From Chiayiivirga sp. (GTDB taxonomy: Bacteria > Pseudomonadota > Gammaproteobacteria > Xanthomonadales > Xanthomonadaceae), in assembly GCA_022647565.1 (NCBI GenBank), contig JALCLA010000001.1, positions 1,116,001-1,180,000 of the forward strand: 64,000 nt of DNA, in the 5' to 3' direction. Shown one piece after another: positions 17,232 to 28,803 of this stretch. The stretch's first letter is position 1; every line of letters starts with the position of its first letter. The notes beneath the pieces were generated by a model. The model saw nothing but the letters and a program-made list of their open reading frames with translations, did not search any database and was not told the DNA's origin. A program made the translations under genes and the position numbers.

Positions 17232-20200
17232 ATGAAGCTCACCGATGGATCGTTGAAGAACCCCGCGGCCGTGGCCGTGATCGTGGCCATGGTCTGCCTG
17301 TTCGGTTGGTTCAGCCTGCGCGAACTGCCGCTGCAGCTGTTCCCGGACATCGAGGCACCGCAGATGTCGGTGCAGACCGGCTGGCGCGCGGCCTCGCCAC
17401 AGGAAATGGAATCGGAAATCTTGGAGCCGATGGAGAACGTGCTGCAAGGCCTGCCAGGCTTGCAGCAGATGGAGGGCAACGCCTTCCAGGGAGGTTCCTG
17501 GGTCAATCTCACCTTCGCGGTCGGCACCGACATGCGCGCGATGCTGGTGGAGGTGCTGGGTCGCCTCAATCGCATGCCGCAATTGCCGCCCGACGTGAAT
17601 CCGCCGGTGGTGCAACTCAACGGCCAGGAGTCGAACCAGACCCTGTCCTGGTTCTTCGTGCAGAAGTTGCCGGGCACCGAAGGCGAGATCGAGGACTACG
17701 GACGCCTGATCGAAGAGCGCGTGCTGCCGCGCATCGAGGCCGTGCCGGGCGTGGCCGGGGTACAGGTCAATGGCGGCCCGCCGGAAGAGGTGGCGATCGA
17801 ACTGGACCTCGACCGAGCGGCGGCGCTGGGCATCGGCATTCCCCAGATCGCGCAGCAGGCGGCGCGCGCCACGGATGTCTCCGGCGGCTTCTTCGAATCG
17901 GGGCGACGCCAGTACACCTTGCGCTTTGCCGGTCGCTACTCGCCGGAGGAACTTGGCAACCTGATCCTGGCCTGGCGCGACGGTCGCCCGGTGCGCCTGG
18001 GCGATGTCGCGACGATTGCGGTGAAGCGCCCGGAGAAGCAGTTCTACGCCTACCAGAACGGCAATGTCGCGATCGGCCTGCGCATCGATCGGGAAAGTGG
18101 CGCGAACGTGCTGGCCACGCTTAACGAGGTCAAGGCGGTCATCGCCGAGCTGCGCGACGGCGTGCTCAAGGAGAACGGCCTCGGCATCGAGCAGAGCTTC
18201 GATTCCTCGCTCTTCATCAACCGCGCGATCAACCTGCTTTCGGGCAACCTGCTGGCCGGCGTGTTGCTGGCGGTGGGCTGCCTGTGGTGGTTCCTGCGCG
18301 ATCGCCGCGCCACCTTGCTGATCGCCTCGGCCATCCCGATCTCGTTGCTGGCCACGTTCATCGTGCTCGATCTGGCGGGACGCAGCCTCAACGTGATCTC
18401 GCTCGCCGGCCTCGCCTTCGCGGTCGGCATGGTGATGGATGCGGCGGTGGTGGTGGCCGAGAACATCGTGCGCCTGCGCGAGAGCGGCAAGATGCCGTTC
18501 GAAGCCGCGAGCCTGGGCACGCGCCAGGTGGCGGGCGCGCTGGTGGCTTCCACCCTCACCACGGTCGCGGTGTTCGTGCCGGTGATCTTCATGGACGACG
18601 TCGAAGGCCAGCTGTTCGCCGATCTCGCCCTCACCATCTCGATCGCCGTCGCGATCTCGATGCTGATCGCGGTGACGGTGTTGCCGGCCGCCGCCAGCGG
18701 ATGGCTCAAGGCCAAGCGCCTGGCCTCGCTGAGCGAGCAAGGCTACCCGCGCGTTACCGCCGCGCTCATGCGCTGGACCAATTCGAAATCGAAGACAGGT
18801 CGAGCTGGATCGCGCTGCTGGTGGCAGCGCCCTGTGTCGCGTCGTGGCTTTTGGTGCCGCGCCTGGACTACCTGCCGCCGGTGAAGCGTGCCGCGATCGA
18901 CGCCTTCTTCAGTTTTCCGCCCGGCATGAGCCCGGCCATCGTCGATCGCGAGATCGTGCAGACCGTGCTGGCGCGGATGGAGCCCTACATGAAGGGCGAG
19001 AAGGATCCGGCACTGAAGAACTGGTACATGCTGCTCTGGCCCGGTGGCGGAACCCTGGGCGCGCGCGTGGTCGACGAGGACCGCATCGGCGACCTGGAGG
19101 CGGTCGTGCGCGACGAGATCGTGGTCGGTTTCCCCGACACGCGCGCCTTCGCCACCGAAGGCGAACTGTTCGGTGCCTTCGGCGGTTCGGCACGCGCGAT
19201 CCAGATCCACCTGCAGTCGGGCGATACCGCCGCGCTCAACGCCGGGGCCGAGTCCGGGCGCAAGCTGCTTGAGGAGAAATTTCCCGGCGCAAACGTGCAG
19301 GCCTTCCCGAACGCCGATGCGGCCGAGCCGGAACTGCGCCTGCACGCGAACGACCGGCGCCTGGCCGAAGTGGGCTGGAACCGGCCCGATGTCGGCAGCG
19401 TGGTGCGCACTCTGGGCGATGGCATGTGGCTGGGCGAGTACTTCAACGGCGACCAGCGCCTGCCGATCATCCTGCGTGCCTCCGGATGGAATGCGCCGGA
19501 GCAGCTGGCGACGGTGCCGGTGGCGACACCACAGGGCGGCGTACTGCCGCTGGGCGACCTGGTCGCGCTGGAAACCACGATGGCACCGTCGCAATTGCGT
19601 CGCGTCGACCGGCGCCGCACCGTAACCCTCACCGTTGACCCGCCTGTTGCGATGTCGCTGGAGGAGGCGCTCGCCATCGTCGAGAGCGAGGTGGTGCCGG
19701 CGCTGCGTCAGGCCTTGCCCGCGGATGCCGGTGTGCGCGTCTCGGGCAGCGCCGACCGCCTGCAGGAAGTGGTGTCGGGCATGGCGTCGAACTTCGCGAT
19801 GGCGCTGGCGCTGTTGTTCATGCTTATGGCTGCCATGTTCAAATCGCTGCGCGACAGTGCCTTCGTGATGATGGCGCTGCCGATGGCGGTGTTCGGCGGC
19901 GTGCTCGGCCTGCGTGTGCTGGGCCTGTTCACACCGCAGTCGCTCGACCTGCTCTCGATGATCGGCTTCATCATGCTGCTCGGCATGGTGATCAACAACG
20001 CCATCCTGCTGATCGCCCAGACCCGCGCCGGCGAAGCCGACGGCCTGGACCTGACCCGGGCCGTGGAACAGGCCTTGAATCAACGCCTGCGTCCGATCCT
20101 GATCGGCGCGCTGACCGGCGTGGTGGGCGCCTTGCCGATGGCGATCAACCCGGGGCCGGGCGCGGTGATCTACCGCGGCATCGCGGCCGTCACCGTCGGC

Positions 20201-20323
20201 GGCGTCGGCCTGAGCCTGGTCTTCACCCTGGTGCTGATGCCGGCGCTGCTGCGACTGCAATGGCGGCGCGATGCCCTTGCCGCCGCGATGCCGGCGCACG
20301 CGGCGCTCAAGAGCGTCGCCTGA
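17232..20323 (+). pseudogene. RND efflux permease, one frameshift
   Basis: An RND (AcrB/MexB-like) inner-membrane transporter of about 1,030 residues when corrected. It starts MKLTDGSLKNPAAVAVIV, then has the porter-domain start LPLQLFPDIEAPQM. Helix 4 is GMVMDAAVVVAENIVRLRE and a second membrane block begins near 19780 (FAMALALLFMLMAAMF). The frame moves by one base between about 18785 and 18800, at the end of the first membrane half. A one-base deletion fits, because RSSWIALLVAAP in the other frame continues the expected helix. Helix 4 has one acidic residue where AcrB has two (D407/D408), as in the CusA/CzcA type. It precedes its membrane fusion protein by 28 bases, the reverse of the common order. 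No outer-membrane channel gene is nearby. Confidence 0.83.
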
Positions 20324-20351
20324 AACCCATCGAGTCTTCACGGAGGAACCC

Positions 20352-21470
20352 ATGAACACAGCCACTCGCTTCCTGTCGGTCGCCGTCGCCTCGGCGCTGG
20401 CGGTATCGCTTGCCGCCAGCTTCAGCCCCCGCGCCAAGGCGCAGGATGCAGCACCCGCCGCGCCGGCCCCGCCGCCAGCGCCGGTGGAAGTGGCGCAGGC
20501 CCGGGCCACGCAGCTCGCGCCCTTGCTGTGGGCGCCGGCCAGTGTGGTCAGCCGCGAGGATGCGCGCGTTGCCTCCGAACAAGACGGGCGCGTGGTGCGC
20601 GTGGCCGAAGTCGGCGTCAGCGTGCGGCGTGGCGACACGCTGGCGCAGCTCGACGATGCCTTGCTGCGCTTGCAGGAGCGGCAGAACCTGAGTGAGCTGG
20701 AGCGCATCCAGGCGCGGCTCGACTATGCACGCTCGCAGGAGCAACGCCTCGGCCAGCTGGTGCAGAAGCACAGCATCGCCGGGGCGCAGCACGACGAGGC
20801 ACGCTCGCAGCGGCGGGTGCTGGAACAGGAGCTACAGGGCGCGCGCGTGGCGCTGGACCAGACCCGGCATCGGCTGCGCAACACCACGGTGCGCGCGCCC
20901 TTTGACGGTACCGTGGTGGAACGCTTCATCCAGAGCGGGGAATACCTCGGTACCGGCATGGCCGTGGTGCGCCTGGTCAACACGCAGCGGCTGGAAGTGA
21001 AGGCGCAGGCGCCGGTGAATCTGGCGGCGCGACTGAAGCCGGGCATGGAGGTGGCGATTCGCGAAGGCGAGGCCGAGCTACGCCAGTCGGTGCGGGCCGT
21101 GGTTCCGGTCGGAGACGAGAGTTCGCGCCAGTTCGAAGTGCGCGTGGCGCTGGACGCGACGCGCTGGCCGATCGGTTCGGCACTGCAGGTGGGCTTGCCC
21201 AGCGCCGAGCCGCGCGACGTGGTGGCCGTGCCGCGCGATGCCTTGGTGTTGCGCCCGAGTGAAACCTTCGTGGTGCGGGTGGCTGCCGACGACACCGCGC
21301 AGCGCGTGCCGGTGCGCACCGGCAGCGCGCAGGGCGAGCTGGTGGAAGTGATTGGCGACGTGCAGGCCGGCGACCGACTGGTGGTGCGCGGCGGTGAGCG
21401 CATTGCACCAGGCCAGAAGGTGAAGGTTGACCCATCCGCCAGCGAAGCGCAGGCGGTGGCCCTGCGCTGA
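20352..21470 (+). CDS. RND efflux membrane fusion (periplasmic adaptor) protein
   Basis: A 372-residue adaptor with a signal peptide (1-31, ending KAQ/DA) followed by a proline/alanine linker. The lipoyl half-motifs are ASEQDGRVVRVAEVGVSVRRGD (near 75) and NTTVRAPFDGTVVERF (near 180), separated by a helical hairpin (LQERQNLSELERIQARLD). A beta-barrel domain and a membrane-proximal domain (GERIAPGQKVKV) follow. It links the RND pump just upstream to an outer-membrane channel encoded elsewhere. GGAGGAACCC precedes the ATG at 20352. Confidence 0.88.
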   Translation: MNTATRFLSVAVASALAVSLAASFSPRAKAQDAAPAAPAPPPAPVEVAQARATQLAPLLWAPASVVSREDARVASEQDGRVVRVAEVGVSVRRGDTLAQLDDALLRLQERQNLSELERIQARLDYARSQEQRLGQLVQKHSIAGAQHDEARSQRRVLEQELQGARVALDQTRHRLRNTTVRAPFDGTVVERFIQSGEYLGTGMAVVRLVNTQRLEVKAQAPVNLAARLKPGMEVAIREGEAELRQSVRAVVPVGDESSRQFEVRVALDATRWPIGSALQVGLPSAEPRDVVAVPRDALVLRPSETFVVRVAADDTAQRVPVRTGSAQGELVEVIGDVQAGDRLVVRGGERIAPGQKVKVDPSASEAQAVALR

Positions 21471-21559
21471 TCGGCGTGTCGGCGCGCGCCACCCGCGGAT
21501 AGCACACCCGGTCATCGGCAGGAGTAGGCTGTGGCGCAGGCCACGGTCGGAGCTTCGCC

Positions 21560-23305
21560 ATGCGTGTCCTGATTCTCGGTTTGCTGTGCTGTCTGGCGAC
21601 ACCGCTCGCCGCGATCGAACCCTTTTTCGCGCCGGCGGTACCGGCCGGCAGCGTCGAGGTGCGGCTGCATCCGACCGAAGGCGTTGCGATCGGTGTTCCG
21701 ACGCTCGTCACTTTCGGCCTTCCGTTCCCGCGCGGCTCGATCGATGTCGCTGGCCTGGCCAGTGTGCGGGTGCTGCGCAATGGCACGGAAATTCCTGCCC
21801 ACGTCTCGGAGATCACGCCCTGGCGGCATCGCAGCAATGCCGCCATCGATGGCCAGTCGGTGCGCGTGGCCCGCGTCCAGCTGAGCTACACGTTTGCGTC
21901 CGGATTTCCCGCGTCGGAAGTCATCGACGTGAGTTGGGGCGGCCCGGCACGCACGCTCGATGTGCCCGTGGCGCAGGATGCGCGCATGGCCTGGCATCAG
22001 GTGACTGCGGGTGGGTTCTCCAGCGCGCACAATATCTTCGAGCCTGACGTCTACGCGGTCTTGCCGCGCACTTGGTTGAGCCGGGGCCTGCTGACCTCGA
22101 TGCGGAGCCTGCCCTTCGATCCATCCAACGGCGACGCGCGAGATGATCCGGCGACGAATGATTCCGTCACGCATTGGCCGGGGTTTCAGGAAGCGGATCG
22201 CGCCAACAAGAACAATTTCTACAGCGTGACGAACCAGGATCCCGGCAGCGTCAACGGCGCGAATCCGTACCTCACCGAGGCCGAACCGTGGCTCTACGAT
22301 CGTGCCGCCACCATGTTCCGACTCTATTTTCGCAGTGGCAGCTTCGTCGCCTTGCGCCAGGCGCTCCGCAACGCGCAGTTCTACGCGGGGCGCCAGAACG
22401 CGAGCGGCTTCTTTGCTTTCGGCGGCGTCGATGCGGATTCCAAGTACGCCTACAACGAGTGCCTCGCCTACGCGCTGTGGACGACGGGCGATCCGCAGAT
22501 GCCGGCGCGCATCGCTCGCACCCCCACGGCACAGGCCACCTTCGCGCACGCGTGGACGCCGCAGCGCGGCTTCTGGACCGAGCGCCATGCAGCGTTCAAG
22601 TTGCTGGCGAATGTCGTGGCTTTCGAAGTGGCGGGCGGCGCGAGTCTGCGTGATGCCGTGAACCAGATCCTGGCCGACTATCGCACGCACCAGGACGGCG
22701 CCGGCGGCGGTGTCCCCATGCCTTACATCGACGGTGGCCTCTACCACACCGGCGCGCAGCACGCGGGCGACTGGGGCGATGCGGACTTTGGTGGATCATC
22801 CTGGATGAGCGCCTTGTTGTCCGATGCGGTGGTGCGCGCCTATGCCACGGGTGAGGATGCAGCCACGGCCGGGTTCGTCGCGCGGCTCGGCGATTTCATG
22901 CGCGCCACCGTCGTGAGCACGATCGAGCACAGCTATGACGCCACCGGTCCGCTGGCCTTGCCGCGCTATGCGATGCTGCGTGACGGCAGCGATGGGCAGC
23001 GCAATTTCGAGGACGGGGAGCACGCGCTCGACGTGGCTGCGCAGGTCGCATGGGCGCGCTGGTTCCGCGAATCGCTTGGCGGCGATGGAACCGCTTTGCG
23101 CGCGACCGCATTGGATCTGTACGCCACCTACGACGAAGGCGTGAACTACTGGATCCGGCCCGCCGCGCCGCCAGCCAACACCGCGTATCGGGTCAACCCG
23201 CCACGCAAATGGGGCTGGGAGCACCGCACCTCGGATGGACTGGCCTTCGCCATGATCGAGGCCGATCCCGACGACGTGTTCTTCAACGGTTTCGAGGACG
23301 ACTGA
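21560..23305 (+). CDS. large secreted protein, possible RIFT-barrel / rhamnogalacturonan-lyase-like
   Basis: A 581-residue protein with a signal peptide (1-18, ending PLAA/IE). Residues 25-130 contain [20 protein letters not shown], which resembles the N-terminal RIFT-barrel domain of YetA/PcRGLX-type exo-rhamnogalacturonan lyases; the rest is rich in aromatic and helical segments ([34 protein letters not shown]) like an alpha/alpha toroid. The C-terminus ends [11 protein letters not shown], a short tail of the '[IV]F..GFE' kind seen on other exported proteins of this order. Enzymatic activity is not shown by any motif recognised with certainty. It is convergent with ppk2, with 15 bases between stops. 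Confidence 0.6.
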   Translation: MRVLILGLLCCLATPLAAIEPFFAPAVPAGSVEVRLHPTEGVAIGVPTLVTFGLPFPRGSIDVAGLASVRVLRNGTEIPAHVSEITPWRHRSNAAIDGQSVRVARVQLSYTFASGFPASEVIDVSWGGPARTLDVPVAQDARMAWHQVTAGGFSSAHNIFEPDVYAVLPRTWLSRGLLTSMRSLPFDPSNGDARDDPATNDSVTHWPGFQEADRANKNNFYSVTNQDPGSVNGANPYLTEAEPWLYDRAATMFRLYFRSGSFVALRQALRNAQFYAGRQNASGFFAFGGVDADSKYAYNECLAYALWTTGDPQMPARIARTPTAQATFAHAWTPQRGFWTERHAAFKLLANVVAFEVAGGASLRDAVNQILADYRTHQDGAGGGVPMPYIDGGLYHTGAQHAGDWGDADFGGSSWMSALLSDAVVRAYATGEDAATAGFVARLGDFMRATVVSTIEHSYDATGPLALPRYAMLRDGSDGQRNFEDGEHALDVAAQVAWARWFRESLGGDGTALRATALDLYATYDEGVNYWIRPAAPPANTAYRVNPPRKWGWEHRTSDGLAFAMIEADPDDVFFNGFEDD

Positions 23306-23320
23306 GCCTGCGATGCCGCG

Positions 23321-24097
23321 TCAGTAGCGGCTCCTGATCGGCTTCACCGGCCCGGCGTATTTTTCCTTGCCCGGCTTGCCTTTCAGCGGAGGAAGGTCGA
23401 TCGCTTCTTCCGCCACGGCGTGATCTGGCAGGCGGTCGAGCAGGTCGCGGATCAGCGTCAGGCGACCGATCTTCTGGTCGTTGAAATCCACCACGGTCCA
23501 GGGTGCGCGCTGGCTGTGCGTGGCCTCGAACATGGCATCGCGCGCATGACCGTACTCGGCGTACTTCTCGCGCGCCTTGAGATCGATCGGCGAGAGCTTC
23601 CAGCGCTTGACCGGATCCTCCACGCGCTCGGCGAAGCGTTCCTCCTGCTGCGCCTGATCCACCGCCAGCCAGTACTTGAACAGCAGGATGCCGTCGTCCA
23701 CCAGCAGCTGCTCGAAGGCCGGTGCCTGCTTCAGGAACGCGGTGTACTGCGCCTCGTTGCAGAAGCCCATCACCTTCTCGACCCCGGCGCGGTTGTACCA
23801 GCTGCGATCGAACAGCGCGATCTCGCCTGCGGCCGGAAGGTGCGGCACGTAGCGCTGGAAATACCATTGCCCCTGCTCGCGCTCGGTCGGTTTGCCGAGG
23901 GCCACCACGCGGCACTGGCGCGGGTTGAGGCATTCGGAAATCGCGGAGATCGCCCCGCCCTTGCCCGCGGTATCGCGCCCCTCGAACACCACCACCACGC
24001 GCTTGCCGTGGTTCTGCAGCCAACGCGCCATCTGGTTCAACTCGACGTGCAGTGGTTCGAGCAGCGCTTCGTAGTCCTTCTTCTTCATGCCGGGCAT
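23321..24097 (-). CDS. ppk2: polyphosphate kinase 2
   Basis: A 258-residue PPK2-family kinase, which uses polyphosphate to phosphorylate nucleoside mono- or diphosphates in the cytoplasm. Walker A is [11 protein letters not shown] (about residue 38), the lid segment is [11 protein letters not shown] and Walker B is [15 protein letters not shown]. The length matches single-domain class I PPK2, which mainly act on nucleoside diphosphates; the class is inferred from length and motifs only. The gene follows moaB on the minus strand after 9 bases. Confidence 0.9.
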   Translation of the reverse strand: MPGMKKKDYEALLEPLHVELNQMARWLQNHGKRVVVVFEGRDTAGKGGAISAISECLNPRQCRVVALGKPTEREQGQWYFQRYVPHLPAAGEIALFDRSWYNRAGVEKVMGFCNEAQYTAFLKQAPAFEQLLVDDGILLFKYWLAVDQAQQEERFAERVEDPVKRWKLSPIDLKAREKYAEYGHARDAMFEATHSQRAPWTVVDFNDQKIGRLTLIRDLLDRLPDHAVAEEAIDLPPLKGKPGKEKYAGPVKPIRSRY

Positions 24098-24106
24098 GGG
24101 TGTTCC

Positions 24107-24634
24107 TCAGGTCTCGCGCAAGCGTGGCCGCAGGCTCGCGAGGTTGCAGGGCTTCGTGGTGGCGTCGAGTTGCGCGCGGATCAGCTTCTCCCACGCGGTG
24201 CGGCAGGCCGAGGTCGAGCCCGGCAGCGCGAACACGAAGGTGGCGTTCGCCAGGCCCGCGAAGGCCCGCGACTGCACGGTGCTGGTGCCGATCTCCTCGA
24301 AGCTCAGCACGCGGAACATCTCGCCGAAGCCGGGCATGTGACTTGTCCAGCAGTGGTGCAGCAGCGCTTCGGGGGTGGAGTCGCGCCCGGTGAAGCCGGT
24401 GCCGCCGGTGACCAGGATGCCGTCGCACGGCCGCGTCCGCGATCCACGGCCGAGACGCGGCGCGCGCAGCGCGTACTTGTCGTCGCGCAGGATCGCGCGC
24501 TGCGTGCAGGCGGTGCCCGGCCCCGGTCAAGCGCGGCGACGAGATAGTCGCCCGGACGTGTCGTTGCCGGCATCGCGTGTGTCGGACACGGTCAGCACGC
24601 ACAGCGACAGCGGCTTGAATTCCGGCGCTGGCAC
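24107..24634 (-). pseudogene. moaB: molybdenum cofactor biosynthesis protein MoaB/Mog, frame-disrupted
   Basis: From GTG 24634, directly after the prfA stop, the pieces read [15 protein letters not shown], then in shifted frames [32 protein letters not shown] (the molybdopterin-binding TGGTG loop) and, intact at the end, [17 protein letters not shown] to the stop at 24107. The combined length of about 176 residues is normal for MoaB, a molybdopterin adenylyltransferase-fold protein. Three or more indels break the frame, for example the extra G after ACGTCCGGG at about 24555. Confidence 0.8.
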
Positions 24635-25736
24635 TCACGCGGCCTCCGACACGAGCTTGAGCTGGTCGGCCTGGTGCTCGGCGGTGAGGCGCTCCACGAG
24701 GTCGATCGAGGTTGCCCTGGATGATGTTGGGCAGGTCGTAGAGGGTGAGCCCTTCGACGCGATGGTCGGTCACGCGGCCCTGCGGGAAGTTGTAGGTGCG
24801 GATGCGTTCCGAGCGATCGCCGGAACCGACCTGGAGGCGGCGCGACTCGCTCGTCGCGGCGGCCTGCTTCGACTGTTCGGCGTCGAGCAGCCGCGCGTGC
24901 AGCAGCGACATCGCGCGCGCGCGGTTCTTGTGCTGGCTGCGCTCGTCCTGGCATTCGACCATGACGCCGGTCGGCAGATGCGTGATGCGCACCGCCGACT
25001 CGGTGGTGTTGACGTGCTGGCCGCCGGCGCCGCTCGCCCGCATCGTGTCGATGCGGATGATCCTCCGGGCGTGATCTCGATGGCGTCGACTTCCTCGGCT
25101 TCCGGCAGCATCGGCGACCGTGCACGCGCCGAGGTGTGGATGCGCCCCTGAGGCCTCGGTCGCCGGTACGCGCTGCACGCGGTGCACGCCCGACTCGAAT
25201 TTCAGCTTGGCGAAGACGCGCCGGCGCCTTCGATGCGCCGGCGACGATCTTCCTTGTAGCCGCCGTGCGTCGCCCTCGCTCGCGTCGACACGAGTTCGAT
25301 GCGCCAGCGCTGGTCTCTCGGCATAGCGCGAGTACATGCGGAAAAGGTCGCCCGCGAAGATCGCGGCCTCGTCGCCGCCGGTGCCGGCGCGGACTTCGAG
25401 GAAGATGTTGGCGTCGTCGCGCGGGTCCTGCGGGATCAGCAGGAGTTGCAGCGCGCCTTCGAGCTCGGCGAGCCGAGACTCGAGCGCGGCGATTTCCTCG
25501 CGCGCAAGGTCGGCCATTTCGGGGTCGGCCGCCATGTCGCGCGCGGCGGCGAGCGCGCGCACGGTCGTATCGTGGTCGGCAAGGGCCGTCGCCACCGGCT
25601 CCAGCTGCGCGAATTCCTTCGACAGCGCGCGGAACTTCGCGTTGTCCGCGAGCACCTCGCCGTCCGAAAGCAGGCGCGAGACTTCTTCGCGACGTTCGGC
25701 GAGCGCTTCCAGCTTTCGTTGAATCGACGGCGTCAT
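24635..25736 (-). pseudogene. prfA: peptide chain release factor 1, frame-disrupted
   Basis: It begins [19 protein letters not shown] at ATG 25736, whose AT overlaps the hemA stop (ATGA), and ends LKLVSEAA at 24635. The GGQ catalytic loop is present ([18 protein letters not shown]), as are [12 protein letters not shown] and [12 protein letters not shown]. Between about 25080 and 25330, and again near 24710, the frame shifts back and forth at least six times while no stop appears, so a long false fusion can be read through it. Length, about 1,100 bp, fits RF1 (360 residues). RF1 ends translation at UAA and UAG and is essential, so sequence error is the natural explanation. Confidence 0.88.
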
Positions 25737-27014
25737 TCCGACGGCGCGTCGTCGGCGCGGCATTCGACTCGGTGTCGAACAGGCGTGCGGCGGCGTGCAG
25801 CAGGTCGTGGTCGCCGCGCAACGCTGCCGCGCGCAGGTTGGCGCTGGGGGCGTGCAGCAACTTGTTGGTGAGGCTGTGCGCCAGCCACTCCAGTGCGTCC
25901 TCGGCACTGCGCCCCTGCGCCAGGGCTTCGCGCGCGCGGGCGAGTGCCGCATCGCGCTCGGCTTCGCCGCGCTGGCGCAGCTGCCGCAGGGTTTCCTGAT
26001 GGCCGCTGGCGTGCCACCAGGCCAGGTAGTGGTCCACCTGCAGGTCGATGATGGCTTCGGCCTGCTCCGCGGCTTCACGCCGCGAACGGCGGTTGTCCTC
26101 GATCACCTGCTCCAGGTCATCGACGGTGTAGAGGTAGACATCGTCAAGGTCCGCCGTGCCGGGCTCGATGTCGCGCGGCACCGCCAGGTCGAGCAACAGC
26201 ATCGGGCGGTGCCGGCGCTGCTTGAGCGCGCGCGCCACGGCGTCGCGCTTGAGCACGGGTTCGCGGCTCGCGGTGGCGGAGATCACGATGTCGGCGTCGG
26301 CCAGGTGCCGGTCGAGTTCGTCCAGCGCCAGCGCATAGCCGCCGAAACGCGTGGCCAGCGCCTGGGCATGTTCGAGCGTGCGATTGGCGATCAGGAGGCG
26401 ATGCGCCTGCTGGTCGGCCAGTGCCGGGCCGCGAGCTCGATCGTGTCGCCGGCACCGATCAGGAGCACGGTCGCGCGCTCGAGTTCCGCGAACAGGCTTT
26501 GCGCGAGGCGCACCGCGGCGAAGGCCACCGACACCGGATGCGCGCCGATGCGGGTGTCGGTGCGCACCCGCTTTGCCACCGCAAAGCTCTGCTGGAACAG
26601 TCGGTCCAGGCCGCCCTGCAGCGCCTTGTTGTCGCGCGCGCGCTGCCAGGCTTCCTTCACCTGGCCGAGGATCTGGGGTTCGCCCAGCACCATCGAGTCG
26701 AGGCCGGTGGCGACGCGGAACAGGTGGCGCGCGGCGGCCCCGTCCCGGTGTTCGTACAGATAGGTGCGAAGCTGGTCCGCTCCGAGGCCGTGATGCCGCG
26801 CCAGCCAGGCGGCGGGTTCGGCCTCGGCTCCCGTCTCGACCTGGCAATAGATCTCGGTGCGGTTGCAGGTGGACAGCAGTGCCGCCTCGCTCACCCCCGG
26901 TTGCGCCAGCAGGCCGGCCAGCGCTTCCGCGGTGGCCTCGGGCGCGAACGCGACGCGCTCGCGCAGCGCGAGCGGGGCGGTCTGGTGGTTGAGGCCCAGG
27001 GCGAGCAAGGTCAT
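25733..27014 (-). pseudogene. hemA: glutamyl-tRNA reductase, frame-disrupted
   Basis: It starts ATG 27014 with [20 protein letters not shown] and [10 protein letters not shown], whose cysteine is the catalytic nucleophile. The NADPH-binding domain contains [15 protein letters not shown], after which one base is missing near 26424. The next frame continues [27 protein letters not shown] and the C-terminal dimerisation helices. A second indel lies near 25750, just before the end APSE at 25733. Corrected length is about 425 residues. GluTR makes glutamate-1-semialdehyde, the first committed step of C5 heme synthesis. The order hemA-prfA is standard in gammaproteobacteria. Confidence 0.9.
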
Positions 27015-27088
27015 GGCAGGGCGTTCAGGTATGCTTCGCGAGAATGCCTGTGCCGCGCGCTGCGCTGCGGCCGGCGATGGGTTCCCGC

Positions 27089-28729
27089 ATGAAAGTACAC
27101 ATTTGCCTAGTTTACCTGCTGCTGGCGGCCACGGCGTCCGGCGGGATGGCGGCGCATGCCGCCGATGCGAGCCTGGAAGCCTTGCTGGAAGGCGAATTCG
27201 CGTTGCAGGAGGGCGAGCCGGCTGCTGCCGCCGCTGCTTACGTGCGGGCCGCGGAGCTGTCTGATGACGCCAGCCTGTCCGAGCGCGCCGCGCAGGTGAG
27301 CTTGCTGGCGGATGACTTCGAGCTTGCGAGGCGCGCGCTGGCGCGCTGGCGTGCACTGGCTCCCGCCGCGGAGGCCCTGCGTCCGGCCGAGGCGCAGCTG
27401 GCGCTCAAGACCGGCGACCAGATCGGTGCCGCCATTGCGCTGCGTGAGCTCCTGCATCGCCCCAAGGGCTGGCGCGAAGCGGTGCGCGTGCTGGCCAGTG
27501 CGAGCGAGAGCCTCAATACCTCGGCGATCCTCAGCCGGCTGGTGCGCGACGACGCGCTGCCCGACGAATTCGACGCCTGGCTGGCATTCGGTGGCCTCGC
27601 ACAGCGCCTGCAGCTGAAGGAGCTGGGCGAAGAACTGGCCGAGCGCGCCATCAGGCGTTTTCCCGAGAATCCCCGCGCCTGGCTATGGCAGGCCGAGGTC
27701 GCGCAGCGGCGCAAGGACAGCGAGGCGGCGCGCGCGGCCATCGCCAAGGCGGTTCAGTTCGGGCCGCTCGACACCGAAACCCGGCTCGCCGTGGCGGCAC
27801 AGCTCGATGCCTTGGGTGATCCGAAGGCGGCCGCCGCGGCCCTGGCCAGTGGCGAACAGGACGACACGACGCTCGCGGGACGCGCCGCCTACCTTGCCCG
27901 CGCCGATGATGAAAGTGCGCTGACCGAGCTCTACGAGAGCGCCGCCGCGGGCGCGGAATCCGCCACGCCGGCGAGGCTCTACCTGCTCGGGCAACTGGCC
28001 GAATTGCGCGAGCAGACCGGGCCGGCCCTCGATTGGTATGGCCGCATCGGGTCCGGCCTGCAGCGGGAACAGGCCCGGCTGCGCATCGCGGTGCTGCTGG
28101 ACAAGACCGGCAAGCTGGATGACGCGCTGGCGCGCCTGCGTGAGCTGCAGGCCAGCGACAGTGACTATGGCGAGGTGCTGCGAGACGCCTACCTGCTGGA
28201 AGCCGAGTTGTTGCAGAAGCACCAGCGCTCCGACGAAGCGATCGACGCCTATGCGCGTGGCCTCGCGATCTTCGAGGACGATCCGGAACTGATCTACGCG
28301 CGCGCCCTTGGCCATGAGCGGCGTGACGATATCGCCGCAGCCGAAGCCGACCTGCGCCGCCTGATCGAACTCGATCCCGAGGATGCCGATGCGCTCAATG
28401 CGCTTGGCTACACGCTCGCCGATCGCACCGATCGATATCAGGAAGCGCTGGACCTGATCCAGCGGGCGCTCAAGCTCAAGCCCGACACGCCGGCCATCGT
28501 CGATTCGCTGGGCTGGGTGCTGTACAGGATGGGCCGCACCGAGGAGGCCTTGCCGCACCTGCGTCGCGCCTTCGAGCTGCAGCGCGACGCGGAGGTGGCC
28601 GCGCACCTGGGTGAGGCGCTGTGGATGAGTGGCGACAAGGACGAGGCGCGCTCGATCTGGCGCGTGGGGCGCGAACTCGATCCCGACAACCGTGCGCTCA
28701 AGCAGGTGCTGGAGCGCCTCGACCGGTGA
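27089..28729 (+). CDS. tetratricopeptide-repeat protein upstream of lolB
   Basis: A 546-residue protein with a signal peptide ([19 protein letters not shown], cut near AHA/AD); ATG 27089 is chosen because upstream in-frame ATGs would put charged residues before it. The body is built from helical TPR-type units. The clearest are near the C-terminus ([40 protein letters not shown]). Genes of this type lie between hemA and lolB throughout Xanthomonadales and pseudomonads and encode periplasmic or outer-membrane TPR proteins of unknown role. It is divergent from hemA, with 74 bp between starts. Confidence 0.8.
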   Translation: MKVHICLVYLLLAATASGGMAAHAADASLEALLEGEFALQEGEPAAAAAAYVRAAELSDDASLSERAAQVSLLADDFELARRALARWRALAPAAEALRPAEAQLALKTGDQIGAAIALRELLHRPKGWREAVRVLASASESLNTSAILSRLVRDDALPDEFDAWLAFGGLAQRLQLKELGEELAERAIRRFPENPRAWLWQAEVAQRRKDSEAARAAIAKAVQFGPLDTETRLAVAAQLDALGDPKAAAAALASGEQDDTTLAGRAAYLARADDESALTELYESAAAGAESATPARLYLLGQLAELREQTGPALDWYGRIGSGLQREQARLRIAVLLDKTGKLDDALARLRELQASDSDYGEVLRDAYLLEAELLQKHQRSDEAIDAYARGLAIFEDDPELIYARALGHERRDDIAAAEADLRRLIELDPEDADALNALGYTLADRTDRYQEALDLIQRALKLKPDTPAIVDSLGWVLYRMGRTEEALPHLRRAFELQRDAEVAAHLGEALWMSGDKDEARSIWRVGRELDPDNRALKQVLERLDR

Positions 28730-28803
28730 ATGGAGCCCTTGCGCAGGCCTGCCCGTCCGGACGGGAGCCCCGGCATGTTCCCCGGTCCTGGCCGGGTTTC
28801 GCC

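Noticed and set aside
18743..20707. A 654-codon antisense frame opposite the RND pump
   Set aside because: It is a shadow frame of a high-GC gene with no conserved motif.
23283..26078. A single 931-codon minus-strand frame joining hemA, prfA, moaB and ppk2 pieces
   Set aside because: It is a false fusion created by indels that shift frame without meeting a stop; only short parts match each family.
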